Shown in pieces: positions 23,640-32,625 of a stretch of 43,712 nt of DNA. The position numbers and the translations under genes are program-made. This DNA is from Candidatus Nanopelagicales bacterium. Lineage in GTDB: Bacteria > Actinomycetota > Actinomycetes > S36-B12. The stretch lies in the NCBI GenBank assembly GCA_030726915.1, contig JANRCR010000013.1, forward strand, positions 1 through 43,712, read 5' to 3'. Every line of letters begins with the position of its first letter. Within the stretch, counting starts at the first letter, position 1. Below the pieces are notes generated by a model. It had not been told where the DNA came from. It made no database searches and was given only the letters and a program-made list of their open reading frames with translations.

Positions 23640-26600
23640 ATGCGCGCCCCCGTCCTGCTCCCCTCGGAGCCGCGTGAGCCGCAGGTCATGACCCTGGATG
23701 AGGCGCAGGCTCGCGTGGTGGCCTGGCGTGGTCCCGGCATGTGCGTCGTCCTGGGGTCGCCCGGGACGGGTGCAACAACAGCGCTGACCCATGCCGCCGC
23801 TGCCCGCCTGGGTGAGGTCGATGCCTCGCAGGTGCTTGTCATCGGCCGTGATCGCGATGGTGTCCGGCGCCTTCGCGCGGGGATTGCCGCGCTCACTCGC
23901 GGCGGTGCCCTGCCGACAGCGACGACGTTCCATGGTCTCGCCTATGCCCTCGTCCGACGTTATGTCCAAGGAGATGCTGACGGTGTCCTACCGCGCCTGC
24001 TGTCCGGGGCCGAAGAGGATGTCCGCATCCGCGACCTGCTGCGCGGGGCTATCGACGATGGTGATCTCCCGTGGCCGGACGACCTGCTAGCGGCGACCGC
24101 CACACTCGGATTCGCTAACGATCTGCGGGCCCTGCTCGCGCGTGCGCGCGAGTTGCAGATGAGTCCCCGGCAGATGGACATGCTGGCAGAGCGCTCGACG
24201 ATCCCGGCCTGGGCAAGCCTGGGTCGCCTGGCGCAGATGGAGTCAGAGGTGATGGCCCTGGAAGGCGTGGTCGACTACACCCGCCTCCTGGAGATGGCTA
24301 CGGAGGCGGCGACGTCCTGGCCGGGTGATCTGCGCTACATCTATGTCGACGAGTTCCATGAGGCGGGCCCCCTGCAGCGGCATCTGCTTCAGGCGCTGAG
24401 CACCGCGTCGACGGCGACGATGGTTGCCGCGGATCCTGACATCGCCGCATTTGCTTTTCGTGGAGCAGATCGGCAGGGTGCGCTCCACCTCATCGATTCG
24501 GCGGGTGCCGATGTCATCGTGCTGGACCGGATCCACTCCGGCGGTGGAGACATCCGACGGGCGTATGAGCGAGCGCGGCGACACCCGGCGATGCCAGGTC
24601 TGCGGGCGGAGATCATCCGCGCTTATCGGCACCCGGTGCCCGAGGCAGATCTACCCGTCACGCACGTCGATGTTGTCTCCCATGATTCGTGGAGCGACAT
24701 GGCGGCGTGGGTGGCCGATGACCTTCGTCGCCGCCATCTGGGTCTGACTGGTGAGAGCGTGCCGTGGGACTCTATGGCGATTATTGCCCGGTCGACGACC
24801 CAACTCGACTCCGTACGTCGCGCCCTGGACTCCGTCGGTGTGCCGGTCAGCGTGGACGCTGCTGATATCCCCCTGCAGCGGGAGCCCGCTGTCGCCGTCC
24901 TCCTGGCTGCGGTGACGGCGGCGCTTGCACCGCAGGAGATGAGCCCCCGTACAGCCATCGACCTGGTGACCGGGCCACTCATCGGCCTCGACTCCGCCGA
25001 TGTGCGGGTGCTGGCGCGAGCCCTGCGCGCTCGCAGCCGGAGCCGGCACCCGGGGTCGGCGGTGCCGGCAGGGACGCAGTTGCTGTGCGACGAGTTGGCT
25101 GCTGCCGCACTCGGGAGCCCCGTGGATGCGGAGTTTCTCGAATCCCGCGCGCGAGTCGTCCATGACCGGGTCATGTCCGCGGGTGCCCTGCTGCATGCGA
25201 TCCGCGCGCGTGCGGAGGCGGGAGCACCCCCCGGTGAGGTCGTCTGGGAAGCCTGGTCCGGGGCACGTGGGGATGGGGAGACCGACGCCTGGCCGCAGCG
25301 TCTGCGCCGGGCCGCCCTGGCCGGGCACGCGCCGAGCTCCCACGATATTGACGCGGTCATGGCGCTCCTGGCCACGGCGGAGCGACTCAGCGATCGCTAC
25401 GCCGGCGTGGTCGGGATCCGCGGGCTCCTCGCGGCGCTGCACGGCCAGCGAGTCCCGGCTGAGCGAGTCTCCCACCATCATGTGGGCAGTCCGGCGGTAT
25501 CGCTGCTGACCGCGCATCGAGCGGTCGGTCGATCCTGGGATCACGTCGTGATCATGGGGGCGCAGGAAGGCGCCTGGCCCCCCGCCCTCGGTGGATCCTC
25601 GGTCCTGCGGTTGGTCGAGTGGGAGTCGCTGGCTCAGGGCGCCCACCCCGTGGGTGCTGCTTCTGCGCTGCGTGACGCGGCTGCGGAGCGCCTCGCCCAG
25701 GAGCGTCGACTCTTTGCCCTGGCAGTGTCTCGTGCGCGCGTGACGTTGACTGTTGCCACGGTGGATTCCGATGGTGATGATCAACCCAGTCGCTTTGTTG
25801 ACGACATGGATGTCGCGCTCCAACGCCGTCCCGGTCGGCCGCCACGACCCCTCACGCTGGACGGTCTCGTGGCTCGGCTGCGGTCGACGGCCCAGGACCC
25901 CGCGGCCTCGCAGGATTTGCGCACCGCGGCGATTGAACGTCTGGCCGCTCTCGCCGATGCCACCGATGATGCGGGGGCATCGCTGGCTCCCCGGGCCGAT
26001 CCGGCCACCTGGTGGGGGGTCGCCGACGTGACACCCGGGGTGTCGCCGATCCGCCCGGCAGATCGCCCGGTCACCGTGTCCGGGTCGGGGCTGGCTGCCC
26101 TGCGTGGCTGCCCGCTGAGATGGTTTCTCGGCCGTGTCGTCCATGCCGAGGGCCCGCGAGGGAGGGCGATGGCCATCGGCAACATCGTGCACGTCCTGGC
26201 CGAGCGGGCAGCGCGGGGCGACATCGCGGCGGAGCCATCATCGCTGTTGACCGAGGTGGATCGCGTGTGGGCCGAGTTGGCCTTTGACACGTCCTGGGAA
26301 GCCGACGCTGAGCGCGACGACGTAGCAGCAGCACTGGGTCGACTCTGCGCCTATCTTCAGGGGTCACCGCGTCGGATGCTCGCGGTCGAGCAGGACTTCC
26401 TCGTGACCATCCCGCTGCACACCCCCATTGCGGCCACGGGTGACACGGAGTACGTCGCTCGAGGTGCCATTGATCGGATCGAGATCGATGCTGACGGTCG
26501 CGTGCACCTCATCGACTTTAAGACGGCACGACGGCCTCCGACGGGCCCTGAGGTATCGATGGATCCACAGTTGGGGCTCTACCAGCAGGCGGTCCGCCAC

Positions 26601-26876
26601 GGGGCACTTGCCGACGTGGACGCCGATGCTGACTGTGCTGGAGCCGCCCTGGTCCAGTTGCGCTGTGACGAACGCGGCAGTGCAGGAGAGCCCAGGGTGC
26701 AGGAGCAGGCGGAGTTGGGCATGGGTCCGGTGCCGTGGATGGACGACGACATCGCAGCCGCCATCGTCCGCATCCGATCCGAGGACTTCCCGGCGATCCC
26801 CTCGAGCGAATGTCGCAATTGCCCCTACCGTGTCGCGTGCCCGGCCCAGTCCGAGGGACGCGAGGTGTCCCGATGA
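23640..26876 (+). CDS. adnA: AdnA-like UvrD-family helicase-nuclease subunit with degenerate motor
   Basis: From the ATG at 23640 this is a 1078-residue protein; in-frame ATGs at 23586, 23601 and 23631 are alternatives. The UvrD-like motor is degenerate. Walker A reads GSPGTGATT with Ala45 where Lys is essential, motif II is DEFHE (237-241) instead of DEFQD, and the motif-III Gln is absent (ADPDIAAFAFRGAD). The C-terminal RecB-like nuclease has Asp959 and Lys961 in IDFKT, QLGLYQ, and four Cys (824, 1058, 1061, 1067) spaced for a 4Fe-4S cluster. It overlaps the AdnB-like gene by four bases (ATGA). Together they should resect double-strand breaks, with AdnB supplying the motor. Confidence 0.85.
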   Translation: MRAPVLLPSEPREPQVMTLDEAQARVVAWRGPGMCVVLGSPGTGATTALTHAAAARLGEVDASQVLVIGRDRDGVRRLRAGIAALTRGGALPTATTFHGLAYALVRRYVQGDADGVLPRLLSGAEEDVRIRDLLRGAIDDGDLPWPDDLLAATATLGFANDLRALLARARELQMSPRQMDMLAERSTIPAWASLGRLAQMESEVMALEGVVDYTRLLEMATEAATSWPGDLRYIYVDEFHEAGPLQRHLLQALSTASTATMVAADPDIAAFAFRGADRQGALHLIDSAGADVIVLDRIHSGGGDIRRAYERARRHPAMPGLRAEIIRAYRHPVPEADLPVTHVDVVSHDSWSDMAAWVADDLRRRHLGLTGESVPWDSMAIIARSTTQLDSVRRALDSVGVPVSVDAADIPLQREPAVAVLLAAVTAALAPQEMSPRTAIDLVTGPLIGLDSADVRVLARALRARSRSRHPGSAVPAGTQLLCDELAAAALGSPVDAEFLESRARVVHDRVMSAGALLHAIRARAEAGAPPGEVVWEAWSGARGDGETDAWPQRLRRAALAGHAPSSHDIDAVMALLATAERLSDRYAGVVGIRGLLAALHGQRVPAERVSHHHVGSPAVSLLTAHRAVGRSWDHVVIMGAQEGAWPPALGGSSVLRLVEWESLAQGAHPVGAASALRDAAAERLAQERRLFALAVSRARVTLTVATVDSDGDDQPSRFVDDMDVALQRRPGRPPRPLTLDGLVARLRSTAQDPAASQDLRTAAIERLAALADATDDAGASLAPRADPATWWGVADVTPGVSPIRPADRPVTVSGSGLAALRGCPLRWFLGRVVHAEGPRGRAMAIGNIVHVLAERAARGDIAAEPSSLLTEVDRVWAELAFDTSWEADAERDDVAAALGRLCAYLQGSPRRMLAVEQDFLVTIPLHTPIAATGDTEYVARGAIDRIEIDADGRVHLIDFKTARRPPTGPEVSMDPQLGLYQQAVRHGALADVDADADCAGAALVQLRCDERGSAGEPRVQEQAELGMGPVPWMDDDIAAAIVRIRSEDFPAIPSSECRNCPYRVACPAQSEGREVSR

Positions 26877-29800
26877 CGTCAGCCAGCACCCGCGAGATCA
26901 TCGAGGAGGTTCTCGGCCATGGGCTCAGCGATGAACAGTGGGCCGCGGTCAGCAGCCCCGCGGAGCCGGCGGCGATCATCGCCGGTGCGGGTTCGGGCAA
27001 AACAACGGTCATGTCTGCCCGTGTCCTGTGGTTGGTTGCCGAGGGATATGCCCTGCCCGATGAGGTCCTCGGGCTGACGTTCACCACCAAGGCCGCCGGT
27101 GAGTTGCTGGGCCGCACCCGTCGACTGCTGTCGGAGGCGGAGCGGCGCGGGCTCCTCCCGTCCTCGGTGTCTGAGTCGGGCGCTGTCGAGCCGTCCATCT
27201 CGACGTATCACTCATTTGCCAGCCGACTGCTCGGTGATCATGGCGTGCGACTCGGCCTCGAGCCCGGTGCGCCGGTCCTCGCGGATGGGGCGCGCCAGGC
27301 ATTAGCCGCGCGGGTGGTGCGTGCGACAACCTTGCCGCTCGCCGGTCTCGGGGAGTCACCCGCTGCCCTCATCACGTCGATGCTGCACTGTGACGATGCC
27401 CTAGCCGAGGTGGATCTTGAGCCCGACATCGTGTTGGCAGATGCCATCGACCTCAGCACCTGGCTCGAGCACCTCCCATCGTTGCAGTCCACCGGCGCCA
27501 CGATGCTGTCCACGGCACGGGTGCGAGCGGCCCTGTGCGGACTCGTGACCGAATTCCGCGAGGCCAAGCTCGCCGAGCAGTCGGTGGATTTTGCCGACCA
27601 GGTGCGCCTCGGTCTCGCCATTGTCCGCGCGGCCCCGGATGTGGGTGATGAGATGCGTCGACGATTCCCCTTCGTGCTGCTTGATGAATACCAGGACACC
27701 TCTACGGCGCAGCGGGTGCTTCTGCAGACGATCTTTGGTGGAGGTCACCCGGTCACCGCCGTGGGTGATCCATGTCAGGCGATCTATGAGTGGCGCGGTG
27801 CCAGCGTGGACAACATCGATCGCTTCCCGCAGCATTTCCCGCGCGTCACCCCCGAGGGGCATCGACCTGCCGCCCGTTATCCCCTCGCCGACAACCGGCG
27901 CTCAGGACCTCGGATCCTCGATCTGGCCAATGAGATTGCCGCCCCCCTGCGCCAACTCCACCCGGGTGTCGAGCCCCTGCGGGCAGCGGCCACCGACCGC
28001 GGCAGTGGTGAGGTGATCGTGGGGCTGCATGAGACCTATGTCGACGAGGTCGACTGGGTCTGCGACCGCATCATGGATCTCGGCCAGCGCGAGGGCTCCT
28101 GGTCGGGCATCGCCGTGCTCGCTCGCACCGGGGAGACGCTGGCCCAGATCGATGCCGCACTCGACGCACGAGGCGTGCCCACGCGCTTGATCGGCGTCGC
28201 GGGCCTACTCCACGTGCCCGTGGTCGCCGAGGTGCGCGCCATCCTCGATGTCCTCGATGACCCTGCCTCGGATCCCGCGCTCGTGCGTCTCCTGGCAGGT
28301 CCGCGCTGGCGCATCGGCCCACGTGATCTGGCGGCGCTCGGTGCGCTGGCCGCGGATCGGTCCCGCGCCGCGGTGGATGACACCCTCGAGGTGCGGCCCG
28401 ATGTCGATATGGCCCTGCGCATGGCTGTGCTCGGCAGCGATCCCGCGGATCGTCCGAGTCTCGCTGAGGTCATTGAGGCCGTTGTACGACGCGCCGAATC
28501 CGCGGACCCACCCGACACCATCTCACCGCAGGCACTGGGACGACTCGGTCGCTTCACCCGGGAGATCCGCCGCCTGCGCCGTCACCTTGATGAGCCCAGT
28601 GTTGAGGTGATCGCCCGGGTCATCCGCTCGACCGGTCTCGGTGTCGAGGCGGGCCTGGGACAGTCGGCAGCGGACAATGCTCGGGCGCTGGCTGACTTCC
28701 GCGAGCTCGCGGCTCGCATGGCGTCTCGCGATGCATCCGGCATCGGATCATTCCTATCCCGGCTGCGCGAGGCAGAGCGCTTCGACGAATCCCCCAGGCG
28801 TGATGAATCCGCCGCGGGAGATGCCGTCGTGCTCATGACCATCCACCGAGCCAAGGGGCTGGAGTTCCCCCATGTTGTCGTTGCGGGCATGTCCGAGGGT
28901 GTGTTCCCCAGTGCTCGGGGGCGCGACCGCTGGCCCACGCATGCCGCGGTGGTGCCGTGGTCGCTGCGACCGGATGCGCCCCCGGCGCTGCTGGGATTCC
29001 CCGATCGCGGCGGCACGCCGCGACGTGTAGATCACGATGAGTTCATTGCGGCCAGCCGCGAGGTTGCCCTCGCTGAGGAGCGTCGCCTCGCCTATGTGGC
29101 CATCACGCGCGCGGAGCGTTCCCTGACGGTGAGCGGCCACTGGTGGGGCCCATCTCAGCGGACCCCACGCGGGCCCGGCAGGTATCTCGCGGACATTCAT
29201 GCCTGGTGTGAGTCGGGAGGGGGCCACATCGCCACCTGGGCCCGCGCACCTGAGGATGGGGATGCCAACCCCGTCCTCGGTGAGCGGCAATGTGCCTGGC
29301 CCGTCCCCCCCGACGAGACGGCCCAACTCGCGCTCCGCGCTGCTGCGCAGTCTGTGGAGGAGGCTCGACGCGTGCGTGAGCCCGCGGGAGCCCTGGATCT
29401 ATCAGCGGAGGAGGCACGCGTCGTCGCGGATTGGGATGCAGCCGCGGCTGCTTTGCTCCATGAGGCGCGGCAGGCGCGTGAACCGCTGCGACTGCACCTG
29501 CCCGATGACCTGTCCACGAGTGCCCTTGTGCAGCTCGCGGAGGACCCGGCCGGCTATGCGCTGGATCTTGCTCGACCGATGCCGCGCCGGCCTCATCCGG
29601 CAGCGCGTCGTGGCACGCAGATGCATGCCTGGATCGAAGGTCAGTACGCCGTGCAGACACTTTTTGATCTTGAGGCCCTTGACGCGGTTGATGACCTGGA
29701 TGAAGATCCGGATCTCACCGCCCTGCGTGAAGCCTTCCGCCGTTCGTCGTATTCCGCGCGCACGCCCATCGCGGTTGAGGAGCCCTTCGCGATCGCACTC

Positions 29801-30064
29801 GGCGGTCGAGTCATCCGCGGCAGGATCGATGCGGTATTCGTCTCACCGAGTGGCAGGGTGGAGGTCATCGATTGGAAGTCCGGTGGCCGAGACCATCTCA
29901 GCGACCTGCAACTGGCGATCTACCGCTGTGCCTGGGCGGATCTCGCGCGCATCCCCATGGAGCAGATCGATGCTGCCTTCCTCATCGTTCGCTCCGGTGA
30001 GGTGGTGCGCCCCGAGCATCTGGCCGACCGAGCCGAGATTGAGCAGATCATTAGCGGTCGTTGA
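26873..30064 (+). CDS. adnB: AdnB-like UvrD-family helicase-nuclease
   Basis: This 1063-residue protein has a complete superfamily-1 motor: Walker A AGAGSGKTT with Lys43, motif Ia LTFTTKAAGEL, motif II DEYQD (271-275), GDPCQAIYEWRGA, TIHRAKGLEFPHVV, and RRLAYVAITRAERSL. A C-terminal PD-(D/E)XK nuclease has Asp1000 and Lys1002 in IDWKSGG and the LQLAIYR motif. Unlike its partner it shows no Fe-S cysteine set. Start and stop overlap the preceding gene as ATGA, so the two subunits are translationally coupled. It should be the active translocase of an AdnAB-type break-processing complex. The stop overlaps the convergent acyltransferase gene by 14 bases. Confidence 0.9.
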   Translation: MTSASTREIIEEVLGHGLSDEQWAAVSSPAEPAAIIAGAGSGKTTVMSARVLWLVAEGYALPDEVLGLTFTTKAAGELLGRTRRLLSEAERRGLLPSSVSESGAVEPSISTYHSFASRLLGDHGVRLGLEPGAPVLADGARQALAARVVRATTLPLAGLGESPAALITSMLHCDDALAEVDLEPDIVLADAIDLSTWLEHLPSLQSTGATMLSTARVRAALCGLVTEFREAKLAEQSVDFADQVRLGLAIVRAAPDVGDEMRRRFPFVLLDEYQDTSTAQRVLLQTIFGGGHPVTAVGDPCQAIYEWRGASVDNIDRFPQHFPRVTPEGHRPAARYPLADNRRSGPRILDLANEIAAPLRQLHPGVEPLRAAATDRGSGEVIVGLHETYVDEVDWVCDRIMDLGQREGSWSGIAVLARTGETLAQIDAALDARGVPTRLIGVAGLLHVPVVAEVRAILDVLDDPASDPALVRLLAGPRWRIGPRDLAALGALAADRSRAAVDDTLEVRPDVDMALRMAVLGSDPADRPSLAEVIEAVVRRAESADPPDTISPQALGRLGRFTREIRRLRRHLDEPSVEVIARVIRSTGLGVEAGLGQSAADNARALADFRELAARMASRDASGIGSFLSRLREAERFDESPRRDESAAGDAVVLMTIHRAKGLEFPHVVVAGMSEGVFPSARGRDRWPTHAAVVPWSLRPDAPPALLGFPDRGGTPRRVDHDEFIAASREVALAEERRLAYVAITRAERSLTVSGHWWGPSQRTPRGPGRYLADIHAWCESGGGHIATWARAPEDGDANPVLGERQCAWPVPPDETAQLALRAAAQSVEEARRVREPAGALDLSAEEARVVADWDAAAAALLHEARQAREPLRLHLPDDLSTSALVQLAEDPAGYALDLARPMPRRPHPAARRGTQMHAWIEGQYAVQTLFDLEALDAVDDLDEDPDLTALREAFRRSSYSARTPIAVEEPFAIALGGRVIRGRIDAVFVSPSGRVEVIDWKSGGRDHLSDLQLAIYRCAWADLARIPMEQIDAAFLIVRSGEVVRPEHLADRAEIEQIISGR

Positions 30065-31283
30065 CATTGCGCGCGTCGGGATCCGCGGTGGTCTCCTCCG
30101 GTGCCACGGGCCTGACCCCGACAGCCTTACGCATAAAGCGTCGGCATGGTTCCTCGACGATTCTCCACATCAGCCAGGCGATGCCGAAGGATCCGACGAT
30201 GGCAATCACGATGGCCACGGCATACAGCGGACCCGACTCGAGCCCGAGGGCGTTGGTGCCGGCGCGCCAGACGCCAAACCACACCAGGTGCGTCATGTAG
30301 AGGGAGTAGGAGACAACACCGCCCAGAATCATGGCGTCCGTCCCAAACCAACGAGCCTGTCCTCGACGGGATAGTGCCAATGCTCCGATCCAGATGATGA
30401 GGGGTGGCACGAGCCACAGGTGGAAGAAGGGCGGGAGTGGCTCCGCCTCAGGATCAGTCAAGGTGATGGGGGACTGCGCTGTCGTCCAGTTGCCGAGGAA
30501 GACGGCCCCCGCGACGACGACGATGGGCATGAGCATGGAGACGACGGTGGCGATGCGCTCGATGCGAGGAGTTGGCTCCGTGGCGCCGGATGGGATGAGG
30601 CGGATAACGATGAGATAGGTGATGGCGCCCGCGGTGAACTCCGTCAGGACACGAATCACCGAACCCCACAGGTCGGTGTAGTAGGGGTCGAGGGTGAGGC
30701 TTCCACGCCACAGCAGCGGCGTGAGAGCCACGAACCAGGCGAGGACGAGCACCGCTGTGGGCATCCGCTTGTGCAGGGCGAAGAGCACGAGCACGAGAAG
30801 GGGGAAGATCAGGTAGGCCAACCACTCCATGGACAGGGACCAGGCGACGACGTTCCAGCCCCGGTCCGGATGTGGCCCCCACTCCTGGATGAGCAGGACG
30901 TTGCGCAGATAGTCCCCAACAGTGAGCCAGGGACGATCCTTCGTGACTCCGGTGACCCATGTCTGCGCCACGATGGCGATCCCGGCGACGTTGAGCATGA
31001 CGAAGTGCACGGGATAAACACGCGCCAAACGCAACCACCAGAACTCCACCGTCGCCCCGACGGCAAGGCGCGGGCCCAACCGCCTGAGATAGGTGTGCGT
31101 GATGATGAAGCCCGACAGTGCGAAGAAAAGATCCACGCCCAGGCGCCCGACACGGATGACGTCGCTCAGGACGGGGATATCCATGACGCCGATGCGGTCG
31201 AGTGGATCCTGGAGGTGATAGAGCAGGACCCAGAAGGCGGCTACGAATCGGATGCCGGTGAGCTGTCGGATGAAAACCGCCAT
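30051..31283 (-). CDS. Acyltransferase-3 family membrane protein (OafA/YrhL-like)
   Basis: This 410-residue integral membrane protein starts IRQLTGIRFVAAFWVLLYHL, with the family His in the first helix, and has VGRLGVDLFFALSGFIITHTYLRR, the second hallmark. About ten hydrophobic helices follow. The family transfers acetyl or succinyl groups onto exported sugars, lipids or antibiotics. The ATG at 31283 is preceded by GAGAGGT. The frame remains open upstream to 31319. The target glycan is unknown and no polysaccharide genes flank it. Confidence 0.9.
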   Translation of the reverse strand: MAVFIRQLTGIRFVAAFWVLLYHLQDPLDRIGVMDIPVLSDVIRVGRLGVDLFFALSGFIITHTYLRRLGPRLAVGATVEFWWLRLARVYPVHFVMLNVAGIAIVAQTWVTGVTKDRPWLTVGDYLRNVLLIQEWGPHPDRGWNVVAWSLSMEWLAYLIFPLLVLVLFALHKRMPTAVLVLAWFVALTPLLWRGSLTLDPYYTDLWGSVIRVLTEFTAGAITYLIVIRLIPSGATEPTPRIERIATVVSMLMPIVVVAGAVFLGNWTTAQSPITLTDPEAEPLPPFFHLWLVPPLIIWIGALALSRRGQARWFGTDAMILGGVVSYSLYMTHLVWFGVWRAGTNALGLESGPLYAVAIVIAIVGSFGIAWLMWRIVEEPCRRFMRKAVGVRPVAPEETTADPDARNVNDR

Positions 31284-31341
31284 GCCCCACCTCTCGCCGC
31301 ACAACCCCTGACACCACATCGTGCCACGCGTACGCCGCGAC

Positions 31342-31347
31342 TACCCT
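31342..31347 (+). promoter_or_regulatory. -10 hexamer TACCCT of a leaderless nudC transcript
   Basis: TACCCT ends six bases before the ATG at 31354 with no Shine-Dalgarno. Hexamer and spacing are identical to those before tatB. It argues for 31354 rather than the upstream in-frame GTG at 31321. Confidence 0.6.
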
Positions 31348-31353
31348 CACCCC

Positions 31354-32256
31354 ATGCCCGACATCGTTCTCCCGAATCTGGCACTGGCGCGGGGACAGGT
31401 GGATCGCCAGGCGGAGCGGCGTACGAATGAGGCGTGGATCCAGCAGACCTGGGAGTCCTCTTCCACCCTCGTGCTGCCGGTGAGCGGTGGTCAGGTCCCG
31501 GTCGAGATGGGGGATCAGGTGCGGCTGCACTCGATCGCCCCCGCCGAGGTACCTCAGGGCACGGAGCGGATGTTCCTCGGTAGCGACAGCGACGGCCGGT
31601 CCTGGTTTGCCGCTCGCATGCCGGTGACGGCATCCGCTGCGGGTTTGCGCGAGATCGGGGCGCAGCTGTCGGCGGACGAGGTGGCCCTCGCCACGACCGC
31701 CATCGCTCTCGACAATTGGCATGCGACTCATCCGCGGTGTGCACGCTGCGGTGCACTCACCGTGCTCGCGTCAGCGGGATGGGTGCGACGGTGCCCGGAG
31801 CATGGCAGTGAGCACTATCCACGCACCGATCCGGCGGTCATCGTTGTGGTTCTCGACGCTGATGATCGATGTCTTCTGGGCCGTCAGGCACGGTGGCAGC
31901 CCACGTGGTTCTCGACCCTCGCCGGCTTCGTCGAGTCGGGTGAGTCCGCTGAGGCCGCTGTGCGCAGGGAGGTGTGGGAGGAGGCGGGTGTGCGTGTGGG
32001 GGAGATGACCTACCTCGGCAGTCAGCCGTGGCCGTTCCCCTGCTCGCTCATGCTGGGCTACCACGCCCGGGCCACGTCGACGTCCATCAGAGTCGATGGT
32101 GAAGAGATTGTCGAGGCGCGTTGGTTTTCACGCGCCGAGCTTGTCGCGGCCTGTGAATCGGGAGAGGTGGCCCTGCCACCCGCCGTCTCCATCGCGCGGT
32201 GGTTGATTGAGGTGTGGTTCGGTGAGCCTCTGCCGGGGGATTGGATCCGGCCCTAG
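31354..32256 (+). CDS. nudC: NADH pyrophosphatase / NAD-cap hydrolase NudC
   Basis: This 300-residue protein has the NudC arrangement: a variable N-domain, a zinc ribbon, the Nudix box (about 188-210, GFVESGESAEAAVRREVWEEAG) and the NudC-specific SQPWPFP motif. NudC cleaves NAD(H) and removes NAD caps from RNA. The zinc ribbon has Cys129, Cys132 and Cys147, but the fourth ligand position is His150 (CPEH instead of CPxC), which may still bind zinc. The stop TAG shares a CTAG with the stop of the convergent mycoredoxin gene. Confidence 0.92.
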   Translation: MPDIVLPNLALARGQVDRQAERRTNEAWIQQTWESSSTLVLPVSGGQVPVEMGDQVRLHSIAPAEVPQGTERMFLGSDSDGRSWFAARMPVTASAAGLREIGAQLSADEVALATTAIALDNWHATHPRCARCGALTVLASAGWVRRCPEHGSEHYPRTDPAVIVVVLDADDRCLLGRQARWQPTWFSTLAGFVESGESAEAAVRREVWEEAGVRVGEMTYLGSQPWPFPCSLMLGYHARATSTSIRVDGEEIVEARWFSRAELVAACESGEVALPPAVSIARWLIEVWFGEPLPGDWIRP

Positions 32257-32492
32257 CCGAGGCCGAGGTGGGCCTTCACCTGTCCCAGCGATGGGTTTGT
32301 CATCGTTGTCCCGTCAGCGAACACCAGGGTGGGCACCGTCTGATTGCCGCCGTTGACCCCCTCGACAAAAGCAGCCGCCTCGGGGTCAGCCTCGATGTCG
32401 ACCTCCACGACCTCAACGCCCTCGCGCCCCAATTGGGCTTTGAGTCGATGGCAGAAGCCGCACCAGGCCGTGGTGTACATCGTGATGGGCAT
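32253..32492 (-). CDS. Mycoredoxin-type glutaredoxin
   Basis: This 79-residue protein begins MPITMYTTAWCGFC, with the redox pair Cys11 and Cys14 in a WCGFC active site, then HRLK, the cis-Pro motif TVPTLVF and the C-terminal NPSLGQVKAHL. This is the mycoredoxin pattern: a glutaredoxin-like protein that reduces mycothiol mixed disulfides in Actinobacteria. The ATG at 32492 is preferred because GGGAGG lies nine bases upstream; the ATG at 32501 would leave no spacing. It is divergent from UvrD2. Confidence 0.9.
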   Translation of the reverse strand: MPITMYTTAWCGFCHRLKAQLGREGVEVVEVDIEADPEAAAFVEGVNGGNQTVPTLVFADGTTMTNPSLGQVKAHLGLG

Positions 32493-32625
32493 GGAGGCCA
32501 TCCTCCCGCTCCCGGGCTGGCTCGGCAACGCGGGGAGGGGCCACCCGGTCGGCGGGGAGTCCCTCGGTGAGTTCTCGGACGGTGGGGTCTGGGGCAGCGT
32601 CGGTCCCGGATGCGACGATGCCCCG

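Noticed and set aside
24651-26192. Long open frame (513 codons) antisense to the AdnA-like gene, with similar long antisense frames over mrp, aldehyde dehydrogenase, moeZ and UvrD2
   Set aside because: High GC makes stop codons rare on the opposite strand. The translations show no domain motifs and are biased to His, Arg and Gly.
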